Origin: an uncultured Verrucomicrobiales bacterium
GTDB lineage: Bacteria > Verrucomicrobiota > Verrucomicrobiia > Verrucomicrobiales > DEV007
Reading direction: 5' to 3'
Length of the DNA stretch: 64,000 nt
Assembly: GCA_943789025.1 (NCBI GenBank)
Contig: CALSSN010000009.1
Coordinates: 99,235 to 163,234, forward strand
Positions 32,840 through 42,766 of this stretch are shown here, in pieces; position 1 is the first letter of the stretch, and each line of letters opens with the position of its first letter. The position numbers were made by a program, and so were the translations under genes. The notes under the pieces are model-generated. The model ran no database searches and was not told the origin of the DNA. It saw only the letters and a list, made by a program, of their open reading frames with translations.

Positions 32840-35074
32840 GTGAACCAACCGACAGCACAATCCGGATCTTATTATCCAACACAGGTCTCGAAGCTCAACT
32901 TGGCTTCGGCGAAGTTTCAGCGGTATAAGGGTCTTCTCCTACGCAGGTGGTGGATTTTGTTTCTGGCAGCCAGTATCGGAGTTTGTCTTCAGGCTTACAA
33001 GGCCTCGTCCCTGCCGACAACCTACGTGTCCTATGCGCGTCTCGTCACGGGGGGGAAAATTAACCTTGCGCAGGCCAGTCTTGTTCAGAATTCCCAAGCC
33101 GATTTCTTTGGGAATGCGAGGGAACTGCTTCTCAGTGGCAAAGTCAGGAAGCGGGCTGCTGAGCGGGTTGAGGCAACCTTTCCAGAGTTGAAAGCGGTTC
33201 CGGTAGCTCTACGGATTAATCGGAGCGGACAGTCCAGCATCTTGAACGTCTCGGCGACCGGTGGAGAGGGGCGCTACACGGTGGCTTATCTTGATGCGCT
33301 TCTTAATGAGTTTGTAAGCTTTCGAAGACAGATGCGAGATGAGAGCACCGACTCCGCGATCACGGTCATCATGGAGCGACTGCTTACGATTGAGGGGGAA
33401 CTTGAGGACAGGGAATCTGATCTCGTCGACTTCCTCGCGGAGAATAATGTTTTGGTGCTTCAGGAGGGAGGAAATCGTGCTGCCTCGTATCTTTCTTCGC
33501 TGAAGGAACAGAAATCAAAATTGGAAGCGGAGCTCTCATACTTAGGGTTCCTTGGCTTGGATCAGGATATTCAGCGGCGGAGTCAGAGAGCGAGCGCCCT
33601 TGCTGGAAGAGGAGTTGCGGCTACCAAAGATCAGTCAAAAGAAGACCAGGTCTTTGATGAGGAAATGAGGGCTTACAATCGCCTCGGATCAGGGGAAGAG
33701 AGTTACATGCAAACGAAGCAGGCGATTCAATTGCTCATGCTGGATAAGACTCGGAAGGGAAGAAATTTGAAAAGGCGACATCCTGAGATGATGGCAATCG
33801 ATGAGGCCATTTCAAAAGAGGTAGATCTTCTAGAGATTCATGAAGATCGGGCAAAAGAAGAAGCCAAGCATCGGGAAGAGAATATGAGAATGAGGCTCGC
33901 ACATCTGGATAACCAGATCATCGAGTGGGAGGCGAGAGCGCTCGATATGAGCGATCGAATTGGGCAGCACAACAATCTGAAGTCAGTGATCACTCGGGTC
34001 CAGGATCAGTACAATCAGATGTTATCCACCTTGGATAAAGTGGACACCAGCAAGAGTCTTGCACAGGATTTTGTCTCTATTCTGGAGAAAGCATCCTCCG
34101 CGGTGCCTCGGGAGCCTGATATTTGGAAGCCTGTGATAAGTGGACTCTTCACAGGCTTGGTGCTTGGACTGATTATCGTGTTTCTATTTGATAAGCTGGA
34201 TGATCGGATGACCTCTTTCAGTGAATTTCAGACCCAGTTTTCTGAGGATATCTTAGGGCAAATTCCCCAGCAGAATTCTCACGGCCAGCTCCCCCTTCTG
34301 GAACCTAATGACGGCAGGCACCTTTACGGCGAGGCGTTCAGAAACTTGCGATCCTCCCTCATATTCAAAGATTGGGGAGGGAGTCCGCCAAAAACCATTT
34401 GTGTCTGTAGTGCGGTTCCTAACGAAGGTAAAACGACAGTCGCTGCCAACCTCGCGATCACGATGGCTTTGGCTGGCGCTCGGGTGCTTGTGGTGGACGC
34501 TGACCTTCGGCGGGGTGCCATGGCGGGTCTGCTGGAGAAGTCATCCTCTCCAGGGTTCAGTGACGTCCTGATGGGTAAGGTCGGCTGGGAGTCGGCGGTG
34601 ACAGAAACGCAAGTTGATAATCTGGCATTCCTGCCGCGTGGTGAGGCGATCGATCAGACTTCGGAATACGTGCTTTCTGACCGTTGTACAAGATTCCTTG
34701 AAATAGTCGGAGGAATTTACGATTACGTGATTTTCGATACCGCACCCGTGTTGGTTGCCGATGACACCGCAAGTTTTGCGCCGAAGTGTGATGCCACGCT
34801 CTTTGTGGTTCGCCTCTCTTCCACAATGGCAAGGTTGGCGGCCAAGGCGATGGGAGTCCTCTATGATCGGCAGGTCAATGTCGGTGGCGTGGTTCTTAAC
34901 CGCGCGAGCACCAGCTTGAAGGAATATTCGTATTACAACTACGCAAGTTACTACACCGCTCGTCCCGCAGCGCCAGCCGCGGAGGAGGAACCTGAGGTGG
35001 CTCCTGTCATTGATGTGGACAGCTCAGCTGCTCTTGCTGAGAACGACGCTACACCTCCGGTAACCAAAATATAG
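32840..35074 (+). CDS. Wzc-like polysaccharide co-polymerase / BY-kinase
   Basis: This 744-residue protein has two membrane spans flanking a coiled-coil periplasmic region. TM1 is RRWWILFLAASIGVCL near residue 35; TM2 is PVISGLFTGLVLGLIIVFLF near 435. The C-terminal tyrosine autokinase has Walker A AVPNEGKTTVAANLA, Walker A' VLVVDADLRR and Walker B YVIFDTAPVLVAD. The tyrosine cluster YSYYNYASYYT lies near residue 698, followed by a Pro/Glu tail of about 40 residues. The family controls polymer length and export by cycling phosphorylation. It forms an operon with the Wza-like gene. The polymerase, flippase and glycosyltransferases are not in the window. Confidence 0.92.
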   Translation: MNQPTAQSGSYYPTQVSKLNLASAKFQRYKGLLLRRWWILFLAASIGVCLQAYKASSLPTTYVSYARLVTGGKINLAQASLVQNSQADFFGNARELLLSGKVRKRAAERVEATFPELKAVPVALRINRSGQSSILNVSATGGEGRYTVAYLDALLNEFVSFRRQMRDESTDSAITVIMERLLTIEGELEDRESDLVDFLAENNVLVLQEGGNRAASYLSSLKEQKSKLEAELSYLGFLGLDQDIQRRSQRASALAGRGVAATKDQSKEDQVFDEEMRAYNRLGSGEESYMQTKQAIQLLMLDKTRKGRNLKRRHPEMMAIDEAISKEVDLLEIHEDRAKEEAKHREENMRMRLAHLDNQIIEWEARALDMSDRIGQHNNLKSVITRVQDQYNQMLSTLDKVDTSKSLAQDFVSILEKASSAVPREPDIWKPVISGLFTGLVLGLIIVFLFDKLDDRMTSFSEFQTQFSEDILGQIPQQNSHGQLPLLEPNDGRHLYGEAFRNLRSSLIFKDWGGSPPKTICVCSAVPNEGKTTVAANLAITMALAGARVLVVDADLRRGAMAGLLEKSSSPGFSDVLMGKVGWESAVTETQVDNLAFLPRGEAIDQTSEYVLSDRCTRFLEIVGGIYDYVIFDTAPVLVADDTASFAPKCDATLFVVRLSSTMARLAAKAMGVLYDRQVNVGGVVLNRASTSLKEYSYYNYASYYTARPAAPAAEEEPEVAPVIDVDSSAALAENDATPPVTKI

Positions 35075-35221
35075 GATGGTAAGTTTGGCTTGTGGGATCG
35101 CTTGCCGGAAATTTCTGGAGCGAGTTCTGCTGACCTGGTGCGAGTGGATTCGATTTTCCTCCAAGAAAACAAGGCGGGTCCATGAGTTTGCTTGGGGTGA
35201 CGGAATCGCAGGAAAGAGGCT

Positions 35222-36331
35222 GTGAGATTGCTCGATAGGTCGACTATTCATTGCGTGATTTGTGTGTGCTTCTTGGTTGCGGCAGGCGCAGTCGAAAGTT
35301 TGAACGCGGCTCCTTGCGACCTGCGGCGCTTCAGTTTTGAGGAGCCTTGTATGGGCACTCTCTTTCGGCTGCAGTTTTTTGCTGAGGGAGAGGAAGGCGC
35401 GAGGCGGGTCGCGGAACTTGCTTTTGCTGAGGCCCACAGACTGGATCGAATGCTTTCGGATTACCATCCCGGCTCGGATCTCATGCGTTTGTGTGCAGCG
35501 CCAGCTGGCGTGGCGTATGACGTTCCGGCAGAGCTCTATGATTTACTTGGCGAAGCAAAGAAGCTGTATGACCTCTCTGATGGTGCTTTCGATATCACGC
35601 TCGGACATTTGACCAAAGAGTGGCGGAGAGCGATCAGGAAAAAAAATTTTCCAAGTGCTCGAATGCTGAGGCGTGGCTTGGAAGCGAAAGGTGGGTCTCT
35701 GATCTCTCTGGGAGAAGACGAGCAGGCGGTTGTCCTTGGGAAGCCAGGGATGCTTTTAGATTTGGGGGGAATTGCCAAAGGCTATGTTGCAGATCGTATG
35801 TTGGAAATAATTGTGGCTTCTGGCTATCCGTCAGCAGTCGTATCCGCAGGGGGAGATTTACGGGCCGGAGAGGCTCCACCAGGAACCGACGGTTGGGAAG
35901 TCAATCTTCGACCGTTTGGTGGTGGTGATGAGACCGCGATCATCCGAGTATCAGCGGAGTGCCTGGCAGTCTCTACCTCAGGATCGGTACATCAGTATGC
36001 AGAGATTGATGGGCGGCGCTATTCTCATATTCTAAACCCTGCAACTGGGTTGGGAATTGATCCGGGATTGGCGTGTACAGTCCTTGCGAAAAATGGCTGT
36101 CTAAGTGACTCCTTGGCAACAACATTTTGTATTCTGGGTATCGATAAGGGACTTAAACTTGCTGAAGAACTGGGCGTCGAAGTCCTTTTTGCACGTTGTG
36201 ATGTTCTTCCTAATCAAAACGAAAGCAGGAAAGTCTTTTTGATCTCCAGTCCAAAATTTCATGGAACAAGGGTTTCAGAGAAAGACAAGACAAGTGTGGA
36301 AGGCTTCCCGTGGTTAGGCGGGAATCGCTGA
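35222..36331 (+). CDS. apbE: FAD:protein FMN transferase (ApbE), exported
   Basis: The 369-residue enzyme has a signal sequence (CVICVCFLVAAGAVESLNAA). The ApbE fold shows EEPCMGTLFRLQFF, DRMLSDYHPGSDL, GAFDITLGHLTKEWR, LLDLGGIAKGYVADRM, AVVSAGGDLRAG and YSHILNPATGLGI with the metal-binding aspartate region. It attaches FMN covalently to Thr/Ser of partner flavoproteins such as NqrB/C or RnfG, none of which are in this window. The start codon is GTG with GAGG upstream. The C-terminal about 40 residues are an extra charged tail. Confidence 0.9.
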   Translation: MRLLDRSTIHCVICVCFLVAAGAVESLNAAPCDLRRFSFEEPCMGTLFRLQFFAEGEEGARRVAELAFAEAHRLDRMLSDYHPGSDLMRLCAAPAGVAYDVPAELYDLLGEAKKLYDLSDGAFDITLGHLTKEWRRAIRKKNFPSARMLRRGLEAKGGSLISLGEDEQAVVLGKPGMLLDLGGIAKGYVADRMLEIIVASGYPSAVVSAGGDLRAGEAPPGTDGWEVNLRPFGGGDETAIIRVSAECLAVSTSGSVHQYAEIDGRRYSHILNPATGLGIDPGLACTVLAKNGCLSDSLATTFCILGIDKGLKLAEELGVEVLFARCDVLPNQNESRKVFLISSPKFHGTRVSEKDKTSVEGFPWLGGNR

Positions 36332-36383
36332 TTGCTTTATGGGTTGATCATGACGAGGATGCGCGGCACAAATTTTTGAATTC

Positions 36384-36959
36384 ATGGAAGAGAACGAAAT
36401 TTCACCACAGAAACCTGATGGTTCTGAGGAAGCGAAAGAGGTGGTGGCGGCCAGAAGGCGCCGCGCGCCTGGAGTTGTCATTGGCAGTGATGCTGATGAG
36501 GGAGTTGGAGCCGTGGCGCAAGAGCCTGAACAGTCTGAACCAAAGAAGAGGAGAACGGTTGCAAAGAAGGCAAGCGCGGAGCCTGATGAGAAGATGAGGA
36601 GCGATGAAGCAGTCCCACCCGCTCCATCCCCAGAGAAGGGGTTGAAGCTGGATGAATCAGAGGCGGAAAAGGCAGAAAAAGAGGAAGAAGGAGAAAAGCC
36701 AGCAAAAAAACGCCGACGTAGCCGTCGCTCCGGATCCAAGACTGTCCCGGATGAGCGCTCCGGTCCGGTTGGTTCGGCTTTGATCAACGTAGATCAAGAA
36801 GAGTTATCAGAGAAATCCTGGGAACTCTTCCGTCGTGAAATACAAGAGAACGGAATGGAAATTATTGATGATCGAGAAGCGAGAAAATTAGCGGCCCGAT
36901 CTATGGATATAGTGAAAATGTATCTTGAGGAAAGGGCCCGCCTGAACCCGTCGTTTTAG
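36384..36959 (+). CDS. Conserved charged protein with C-terminal helical domain
   Basis: In this 191-residue protein the first 120 residues are low-complexity and rich in Glu, Lys, Arg, Ala and Pro, with basic clusters such as RRRR and KKRRR. The last about 60 residues (LSEKSWELFRREIQENGMEI, IDDREARKLAARSMDIVKMY) form a compact helical domain. I have seen similar tails in Verrucomicrobial hypotheticals but know no function. It could bind nucleic acid through the basic clusters. No partner gene is adjacent; it starts 52 bp after apbE. Confidence 0.7.
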   Translation: MEENEISPQKPDGSEEAKEVVAARRRRAPGVVIGSDADEGVGAVAQEPEQSEPKKRRTVAKKASAEPDEKMRSDEAVPPAPSPEKGLKLDESEAEKAEKEEEGEKPAKKRRRSRRSGSKTVPDERSGPVGSALINVDQEELSEKSWELFRREIQENGMEIIDDREARKLAARSMDIVKMYLEERARLNPSF

Positions 36960-37390
36960 GGGGTAGAAGTGATGAGTGGCCTCTCAGAGTGATCTGGTGT
37001 CGGTCATGGTGCTTCGACTGAGGAAAGGAGGAAGTGCAGGCCTGAAAATCTATCACTTAAGGCCAAGCATTTTTTATCCTAAAAACGGCCATGGGGTGTA
37101 GCAACGTGTCCTCCAGAGGAGCTTGCGATGATGGATCGTGGGTCTACGGGCGGCTTGCGGAACCCTTTACGCCAGAGGCTAATCCTAAAATTTTGCTTTA
37201 CCTCTATCCGCTCATCTACGCTTGTCTGCGCTGCCGTTTTCACACACGCTTGAAGCTTGGTTCAAGCTGACAAGACGTCGCCTTTCTTACTTTTCAGCAC
37301 GCACCCCGAAGGTGAAGGAGGCATTCTTACTCGCCCACTGATGCTACCTGCGCATCACAGATTGGGTGATTTCGATTCCTGTTTCTAGGC
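36960..37390. other. Convergent intergenic region with repeat copy 2
   Basis: About 430 bp lie between the charged protein gene and thiC, which converge. Half of it is the dispersed repeat (37112-37327). The rest has no recognisable motif and no strong hairpin terminator. Confidence 0.5.
37112..37327. repeat. Dispersed non-coding repeat, copy 2
   Basis: This 216-bp copy is related to 30935-31140. It keeps the edge anchors TCCAGAGGAGCTTGCGA and TGAAGGAGGCATTCT and the central CCTCTATCCGC, with small indels between. Both copies lie just downstream of plus-strand genes in non-coding DNA. Confidence 0.7.
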
Positions 37391-39465
<2,075 letters not shown>

Positions 39466-39631
39466 AAGGAGGAGTCTAGGGTGAAGGTTGTGCTTCGGCA
39501 AGGGGTTTCAACTGCCCTGTGCTCAGGCTGCCATCGCAGCGAAATGGGAACAATTGATTTTTCGAATAAGAAGAACGTAGAACAGGCGATCAGGGGCTTT
39601 GACTCCCGTGGGTGATCAGGGATGGTAGGGG

Positions 39632-40168
39632 GTGAAGGGGTTTCTTTTGAGAGGTTTGAAAAAGCGGGCGAATTTGGCGTTTCTCTATCTGCCGTTTGTA
39701 GTGCTTCTGGTGGTACCGTTTCTTGTCGGAGAGGAATTTCCTGTTTCACCATTTCCGATGTACAACCAGTGGAATGAGGCATCGTATTTGATTTATTTTC
39801 AGGACAATGCGGGCGAGCCAGTAGCCATTCAGGTGATGACGGGTTATAAAGCAGGGCGTTATCGTAAAATGTTCGACCGCCAGCAGCGAATTATCAGGGA
39901 TGAGCTTGCTACAGAGGGCATCAAGAAGAGGCTTTCTGACTTTGGACCGGAGGAATGGAAACCATGCGGCATCTGGTTGCTCGAGTGGCTAGACCGAAAC
40001 TGTGATGAAGGGAGATTGCGGTTACTGGAGAGTCTGCGCCCATTAGCAGTGATCCGCAGAGATCTTACTTTGAAGAATGGGGTCATTGATCAGGTCGACA
40101 CACTGGTCGTCACTGATGAAGACCGGGAAGGCTGGCAGCTGAGAGAAAAAGAGGAGGAGCTGCGGTGA
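39632..40168 (+). CDS. Membrane-anchored protein paired with HTTM-like protein
   Basis: The 178-residue protein has one N-terminal membrane segment (LAFLYLPFVVLLVVPFLVG). It continues with the motif SPFPMYNQWNEASYLIYFQD, a pattern (FPMY...W) seen in proteins encoded next to HTTM/gamma-carboxylase-like genes. The remainder is a mixed alpha/beta soluble domain with a C-terminal charged tail. Its stop overlaps the next start by 4 bp, so the two are translated together. The start is a GTG; a shorter form is possible. Function is unknown. Confidence 0.65.
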   Translation: MKGFLLRGLKKRANLAFLYLPFVVLLVVPFLVGEEFPVSPFPMYNQWNEASYLIYFQDNAGEPVAIQVMTGYKAGRYRKMFDRQQRIIRDELATEGIKKRLSDFGPEEWKPCGIWLLEWLDRNCDEGRLRLLESLRPLAVIRRDLTLKNGVIDQVDTLVVTDEDREGWQLREKEEELR

Positions 40169-41109
40169 TGAAGTCAGGTTGGTTTCGGCCAGTCAGTTAT
40201 GCTGGATGGGAGATCGCGTGGATGCGGGTGTTTCTGGCGATCGCAGTCTATCTGGCATTCGGTAAGATCCAGACATTTCCTGCGGCGGAAGTTGAGATCG
40301 GCTTGGGGAGGTGGATGAATCTTTCTTTGTTTCACCAACCGGGGTGGGGTTTGGGGAAAGGGGTTCTCGGTCTGCTGCCGAGAAATTTATTTCAAATCAT
40401 CGTTCTGATTGGGATGCTAGTCTATGCCTCGGGGAGGCTTGGTTGGTTGGTGTTGCCTGTGGTGACTTTTCTGTTCATCGGTACTGCAACCTTGAATACC
40501 TCGCAGGGAAGTATTCAACACCATCTTCAGGCAGGGGCGATGCTTCTGGTTGTCCTTTCTCTTTGGTATGTGGGCTGCGCGATCTGGAATAAGACAGTTC
40601 CACTGCGGGCGCTTTCTCTTGAGAAAGTGCATCGATTCGTTCCCTTTTTCGCCATTCAGGTGCTCGCTGCGACTTACGTCGTGGCAGGAATCTCCAAGTT
40701 GGAGAAATCCGGGATCGGTTGGATAGCCGATACAAGGTTTGCGCCGGTAGCGCTCAGGAAGACGGCAGACCAGCACTTTTTTTCAGTGACTGATCATTTG
40801 CCAGAGCGGGCCTCCGGCCTTTTTGACGGATTGCCTGTTCTTGTACGAGGGTTTTTTCTTGAGTGTCCTTGGGCAGCAGGCCCCTTACTTGGGCCGGGAC
40901 TTTTTCTGGAACTTTTTGCCTTTCTTGCCCTTGCCGGAAGACGTGCAGCGCTCGTGGTCGGGCTGTTGATCATAGGATTTCACTATGCGGTCAGTGAAGT
41001 GATGAACCTGCGCTTTGAGATGAACACCCACTTATTGCTTATTTTTATGGTCAATGTCCCCTTCTGGGTGGGTCTTGGGTGGAGGAAAGGGGTTGCGCGT
41101 TTCGGGTAA
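40165..41109 (+). CDS. HTTM-domain-like polytopic membrane protein
   Basis: The product has 314 residues with about seven to eight membrane segments. The conserved block FAIQVLAATYVVAGISKLEK followed by W and polar residues resembles the horizontally transferred transmembrane (HTTM) domain related to vitamin-K gamma-carboxylase. The catalytic Lys of true carboxylases cannot be assigned. The last helices (FHYAVSEVMNLRFEMNTHLL) carry conserved His and Asn. Operon with the preceding gene suggests a two-protein membrane complex. Confidence 0.7.
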   Translation: MMKSGWFRPVSYAGWEIAWMRVFLAIAVYLAFGKIQTFPAAEVEIGLGRWMNLSLFHQPGWGLGKGVLGLLPRNLFQIIVLIGMLVYASGRLGWLVLPVVTFLFIGTATLNTSQGSIQHHLQAGAMLLVVLSLWYVGCAIWNKTVPLRALSLEKVHRFVPFFAIQVLAATYVVAGISKLEKSGIGWIADTRFAPVALRKTADQHFFSVTDHLPERASGLFDGLPVLVRGFFLECPWAAGPLLGPGLFLELFAFLALAGRRAALVVGLLIIGFHYAVSEVMNLRFEMNTHLLLIFMVNVPFWVGLGWRKGVARFG

Positions 41110-41161
41110 AGAAAGGTTGGCGAGATCTTGAGTAGGCGGCGGCGACAACAGGCAGGAATGC

Positions 41162-41206
41162 GTCTAAAACTTTTAGACAGAGAGATATTTAGGATTTATT
41201 AAATAT
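41162..41206. promoter_or_regulatory. Paired inverted repeats upstream of the division cluster
   Basis: GTCTAAAA-C-TTTTAGAC (41162-41178) is a perfect 8-bp inverted repeat around one base. Seven bp further, ATATTTA (41185-41191) and TAAATAT (41200-41206) form a second. They lie about 125-170 bp before rsmH and overlap possible -35/-10 boxes (TTAGAC, TATTAA). They look like operator sites or a weak terminator of the upstream operon. No mraZ gene is present to bind here. Confidence 0.45.
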
Positions 41207-41330
41207 TGTGGTAAGTTATGATGAAGAATCAGGCATGAATCGGGCATTCTTGCCGGTGGATTTTTATGTCTGTAAAATACCAACCTGAAGCCTGAGAGCT
41301 TTCCTTGTAAGCTGTTTGACTGAAAAAGCT

Positions 41331-42386
41331 ATGACGATAGGAGCAGCAGCTTTTGAGAGTGATTGGATGGTGGAAGGGATGGCCCCCAGGATGTATGGTC
41401 ACATTCTGAGTGCTTCTGGTCAGCTGCCCGATGCCATGCTGATGGGAGAGAGCGTGGAAGAGGATGAATTTTCACATATTACCGTACTGCGTGAGGAGGT
41501 GGCGGAATTCCTTGAAGTGCGAGAGGGGATGCTGATTCTCGACGGCACTCTTGGAGGCGGCGGCCATGCTGAGGCGCTTCTTGAGCGAGGCGCCATGGTG
41601 GTTGGAGTGGATCAGGATGAGGAGGCTTTAGAAGCGGCTTGCGAGCGGCTTGAGCCTTTCGGAGAGCGTTTTTTAGCACTCGGAGAGAACTTCCGTGATT
41701 TGGGGGAAATTCTTGAAGAGGCCAGCGTGCAACTTGATGGCGTGGTGCTTGATCTAGGAGTTTCCTCATGGCAGTTGGATTCTCCTGCACGGGGATTTTC
41801 TTTTCGTCATAACGCTCCCCTCGATCTGCGGATGGATCGTTCAAGTGGACTTACGGCAGCAGAGTTTCTTGCCGAGGTGGAAGAGTCTGATTTGGCTGAT
41901 ATATTCTGGAAGTATGGTGACGAGCGGGCCTCTCGGAAGATTGCCAAAGCGATCATGGCGAGGAGAGCCAAGGAACCGATTGAGACGACTTATGATTTGG
42001 CGGAAACCATCGAAAAAGTGGTTCCTCGGAGAGGTCGAGTCCATCCTGCGACAAAAGCGTTTCAGGCATTGCGTATTTTCATCAATGACGAGCTGGGCGC
42101 GCTTGAAGAGGCCTTGACCTGGATTCCTCGGCACCTCAAGCCGGGTGGTCGGGTGGCAATTGTCTCATTTCACTCTCTGGAGGATGGTATGGTGAAGCGG
42201 TGGATGAGAGGGCTGTCGAGTGAATGGATTGATCGCCCTGAATGGTCGGAGCCTCGCAGGAATCCCAGTTGTGTTTTACGGGAAGTCTTCAAGAAGGGAA
42301 TTGTGCCTTCAAAAGAGGAAATTGAGAGAAACCCACGAAGTCGAAGTGCGCGTTTACGAGTAGCAGAGAGAAGGAGGAAAGCATGA
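41331..42386 (+). CDS. rsmH: 16S rRNA m4C1402 methyltransferase RsmH (MraW)
   Basis: The 351-residue SAM methyltransferase opens the dcw cluster. Motifs are MLILDGTLGGGGHAEALLE (motif I), GVDQDEEAL, LDGVVLDLGVSSWQLDSPARGFSF, LDLRMDRSSGLTAAEFL, KAFQALRIFINDEL and GGRVAIVSFHSLEDGMVKRW. HITVLREEV, normally at the start of the protein, lies near residue 50, so there is an extra N-terminal segment of about 40 residues. A later start, for example a Met near residue 17-20, would shorten it. It overlaps ftsL by 4 bp. mraZ, which often precedes it, is absent. Confidence 0.94.
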   Translation: MTIGAAAFESDWMVEGMAPRMYGHILSASGQLPDAMLMGESVEEDEFSHITVLREEVAEFLEVREGMLILDGTLGGGGHAEALLERGAMVVGVDQDEEALEAACERLEPFGERFLALGENFRDLGEILEEASVQLDGVVLDLGVSSWQLDSPARGFSFRHNAPLDLRMDRSSGLTAAEFLAEVEESDLADIFWKYGDERASRKIAKAIMARRAKEPIETTYDLAETIEKVVPRRGRVHPATKAFQALRIFINDELGALEEALTWIPRHLKPGGRVAIVSFHSLEDGMVKRWMRGLSSEWIDRPEWSEPRRNPSCVLREVFKKGIVPSKEEIERNPRSRSARLRVAERRRKA

Positions 42387-42766
42387 GTGCGAGGATGACA
42401 AAGCCTCATAAGACTGAAACGGCACGACGCTGGGGAGGCGGGGCCTTGTTGCGCCTGCTTGTGGTAGGGTTGGTTTTTGGCAGTGTCGGCTTCGGTTATG
42501 TTGCGGTGAAGAATCAGCAGGCTCGATATGGCAAGCAGAAGGAGAAGCTGAAGCAAGCTTTGCTGGAGGCCAGAGAAGAGATTCGCCTTGCCGACGGGCG
42601 CATAGCAATCCTCTTGGAGCGAAAGCGGCTGGAGGAGAGGCTGGCACGCGCTGGGTCGAGTCTGCGACCAATTTCGTCTGGAGAAATCATTGAGCTGGTA
42701 GTCGAGGGCGAGGTGTCGGAGCAGGCTGCCGATGTGGTTCACGAGGCGGAGGAGGTGAGACGATGA
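42383..42766 (+). CDS. ftsL: FtsL-like division protein
   Basis: This 127-residue bitopic protein has a cytoplasmic basic tail of about 20 residues, one membrane span (LLRLLVVGLVFGSVGFGYVAV) and a coiled-coil (KNQQARYGKQKEKLKQALLE, then AREEIRLADGRIAILLERKR). Position between rsmH and ftsI with 4-bp overlaps on both sides identifies it as the FtsL position. Sequence similarity in this family is too low for more. It should form part of the FtsQLB-type complex activating FtsI/FtsW. Confidence 0.75.
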   Translation: MSARMTKPHKTETARRWGGGALLRLLVVGLVFGSVGFGYVAVKNQQARYGKQKEKLKQALLEAREEIRLADGRIAILLERKRLEERLARAGSSLRPISSGEIIELVVEGEVSEQAADVVHEAEEVRR

